Assembly: GCA_902465325.1 (NCBI GenBank)
Contig: CABQMV010000110.1
Span: 1-6,385, forward strand
Reading direction: 5' to 3'
Origin: an uncultured Oscillospiraceae bacterium
GTDB taxonomy: Bacteria; Bacillota; Clostridia; UBA1212; SIG427
DNA length: 6,385 nucleotides
Each line of letters begins with the position of its first letter. The first letter of the stretch is position 1. The notes beneath the pieces were generated by a model. The model did no database searches, had not been told where the DNA came from, and worked only from the letters and a program-made list of their open reading frames with translations. The position numbers were made by a program, and so were the translations under genes. Below are positions 5,826 to 6,385 of the stretch, piece after piece.

Positions 5826-6385
5826 ATATTATAATAATTGATCAGACAGCCGGCCAATATAATTTCCCGTTCAGCCTCTGAAAGCTCAGGGAGCTTCAGG
5901 ACACTAGAAGCCACACTGCCGTCCTTTCTGTAAATCTCACAGGGAATCGACTCCGCCCTCTCCTCCACAGCCTTGCGGATATGGGGAATATAGATGCGAT
6001 CTCCCGGCTGCAGAGCCAGCTTCTCAGGTTCTTCTGTAATAAACGGCAGCATCCCCCAGTTGATCAGATTGCTTCTGTAGCGCTTGGTGGCATAGGCACA
6101 GGCAATATTGGCAAACCCGCCCAGTACCTTTTGGCAGGAGGCCGCCTGCTCCCGGGCAGATCCGTCTCCGGGCCTTACAGCGTATACCACACTGCCGATT
6201 CCTGTAGAAGCTGCCAGCTCCTCAGGCGCTCCGATTCCTCTAAACATTTCTGCACAGTCTGCTGTCCTGCCCTCCAGCCTGGCCTGCTCCATTGCCTTAA
6301 TGCGTTTTGCCCGGCCTACATAGGCAGGGTCCTTTCTGGACAGGGTAAACTCCGCCAGCCGCATGGGATTTGACCTATAAGAAGA
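5822..6385 (-). CDS. Aconitase-family hydratase, C-terminal fragment (5' end outside window)
   Basis: 187 residues, open to the window edge; the ATG at 6364 is internal because the frame continues upstream without a stop. This is the swivel domain (domain 4) of an aconitase-superfamily hydratase. It contains PGDGSAREQAA, which corresponds to the GxGSSRE catalytic loop; the presumed catalytic Ser codon is 6158-6160 and the Arg lies two codons on. It also has KRYRSNLINWGMLPF, the substrate-site Arg region, and ends in AGCLINYYNI. The [4Fe-4S]-binding cysteines would lie in the missing part. The loop has Ala for the second Ser and Gln for His, and the end resembles YbhJ-like or unassigned clostridial hydratases more than citrate aconitase, so I do not name it acnA or acnB. 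Its stop overlaps the ylmH start by 4 nt. Confidence 0.82.
   Translation of the reverse strand, partial: SSYRSNPMRLAEFTLSRKDPAYVGRAKRIKAMEQARLEGRTADCAEMFRGIGAPEELAASTGIGSVVYAVRPGDGSAREQAASCQKVLGGFANIACAYATKRYRSNLINWGMLPFITEEPEKLALQPGDRIYIPHIRKAVEERAESIPCEIYRKDGSVASSVLKLPELSEAEREIILAGCLINYYNI
5878..5899. repeat. Quasi-palindrome in the hydratase gene
   Basis: CTGAAAGCTC (5878-5887) pairs with GAGCTTCAG (5891-5899) across a 3-nt loop, with one extra A bulged in the left arm: nine base pairs. It encodes LKLPELSE near the C-terminus, roughly 60 nt before the ylmH start. Confidence 0.6.

Noticed and set aside
5981..6373. Plus-strand open frame of 130 codons
   Set aside because: It is the shadow of the aconitase-family hydratase, whose catalytic loop is read on the other strand.

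Overview
The window looks like a stretch of chromosome from an anaerobic Clostridia-type Firmicute. A Lachnospiraceae-like genome is my best guess, but it rests on gene families and a roughly balanced base composition, not on a marker gene. Every gene I can support is on the minus strand, so the window reads biologically from right to left.

Right part (6385 down to 4420): three tightly overlapped genes. First is the C-terminal end of an aconitase-family hydratase, cut by the window edge. Next is an S4-domain RNA-binding protein of the YlmH family, overlapping the hydratase by the 4-nt ATGA. Then comes tRNA pseudouridine synthase TruA, with a GTG start that overlaps the ylmH stop by the 4-nt GTGA. 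The stop/start overlaps imply one mRNA with translational coupling. The TruA is shorter than usual because about 20 residues are missing near its C-terminus.

Middle (4418 to 3318): a membrane-anchored, apparently extracytoplasmic phosphatase of the CX5R tyrosine/lipid phosphatase type, with a fibronectin-III-like region between the anchor and the catalytic domain. It begins one base after the truA stop, so it probably shares the same transcript.

Left-middle (3242 to 1187): a decayed GH36 alpha-galactosidase. Its pieces lie in different frames but read as one protein once four lesions are repaired: an in-frame TGA, a frameshift between the two catalytic aspartates, a TAG replacing what looks like a conserved tryptophan, and a second frameshift near the C-terminus. 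The residues between the lesions remain well conserved, so inactivation looks recent.

Left (1136 to 1, running off the window): the N-terminal part of an RND-superfamily efflux permease. It has a good ribosome binding site and a plausible promoter lying over the end of the pseudogene. Its first periplasmic-type domain carries a long Gln/Glu-rich helical insertion.

The least explained signal is structural. Three long perfect inverted repeats (13, 11 and 12 bp arms with 5-6 nt loops) sit inside three different coding genes, and several quasi-palindromes lie nearby. By a rough estimate that is far more than chance gives in 6.4 kb. The one in ylmH has the full form of an intrinsic terminator. 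I see no tRNA, rRNA, CRISPR array, insertion sequence or recognisable new multigene system.
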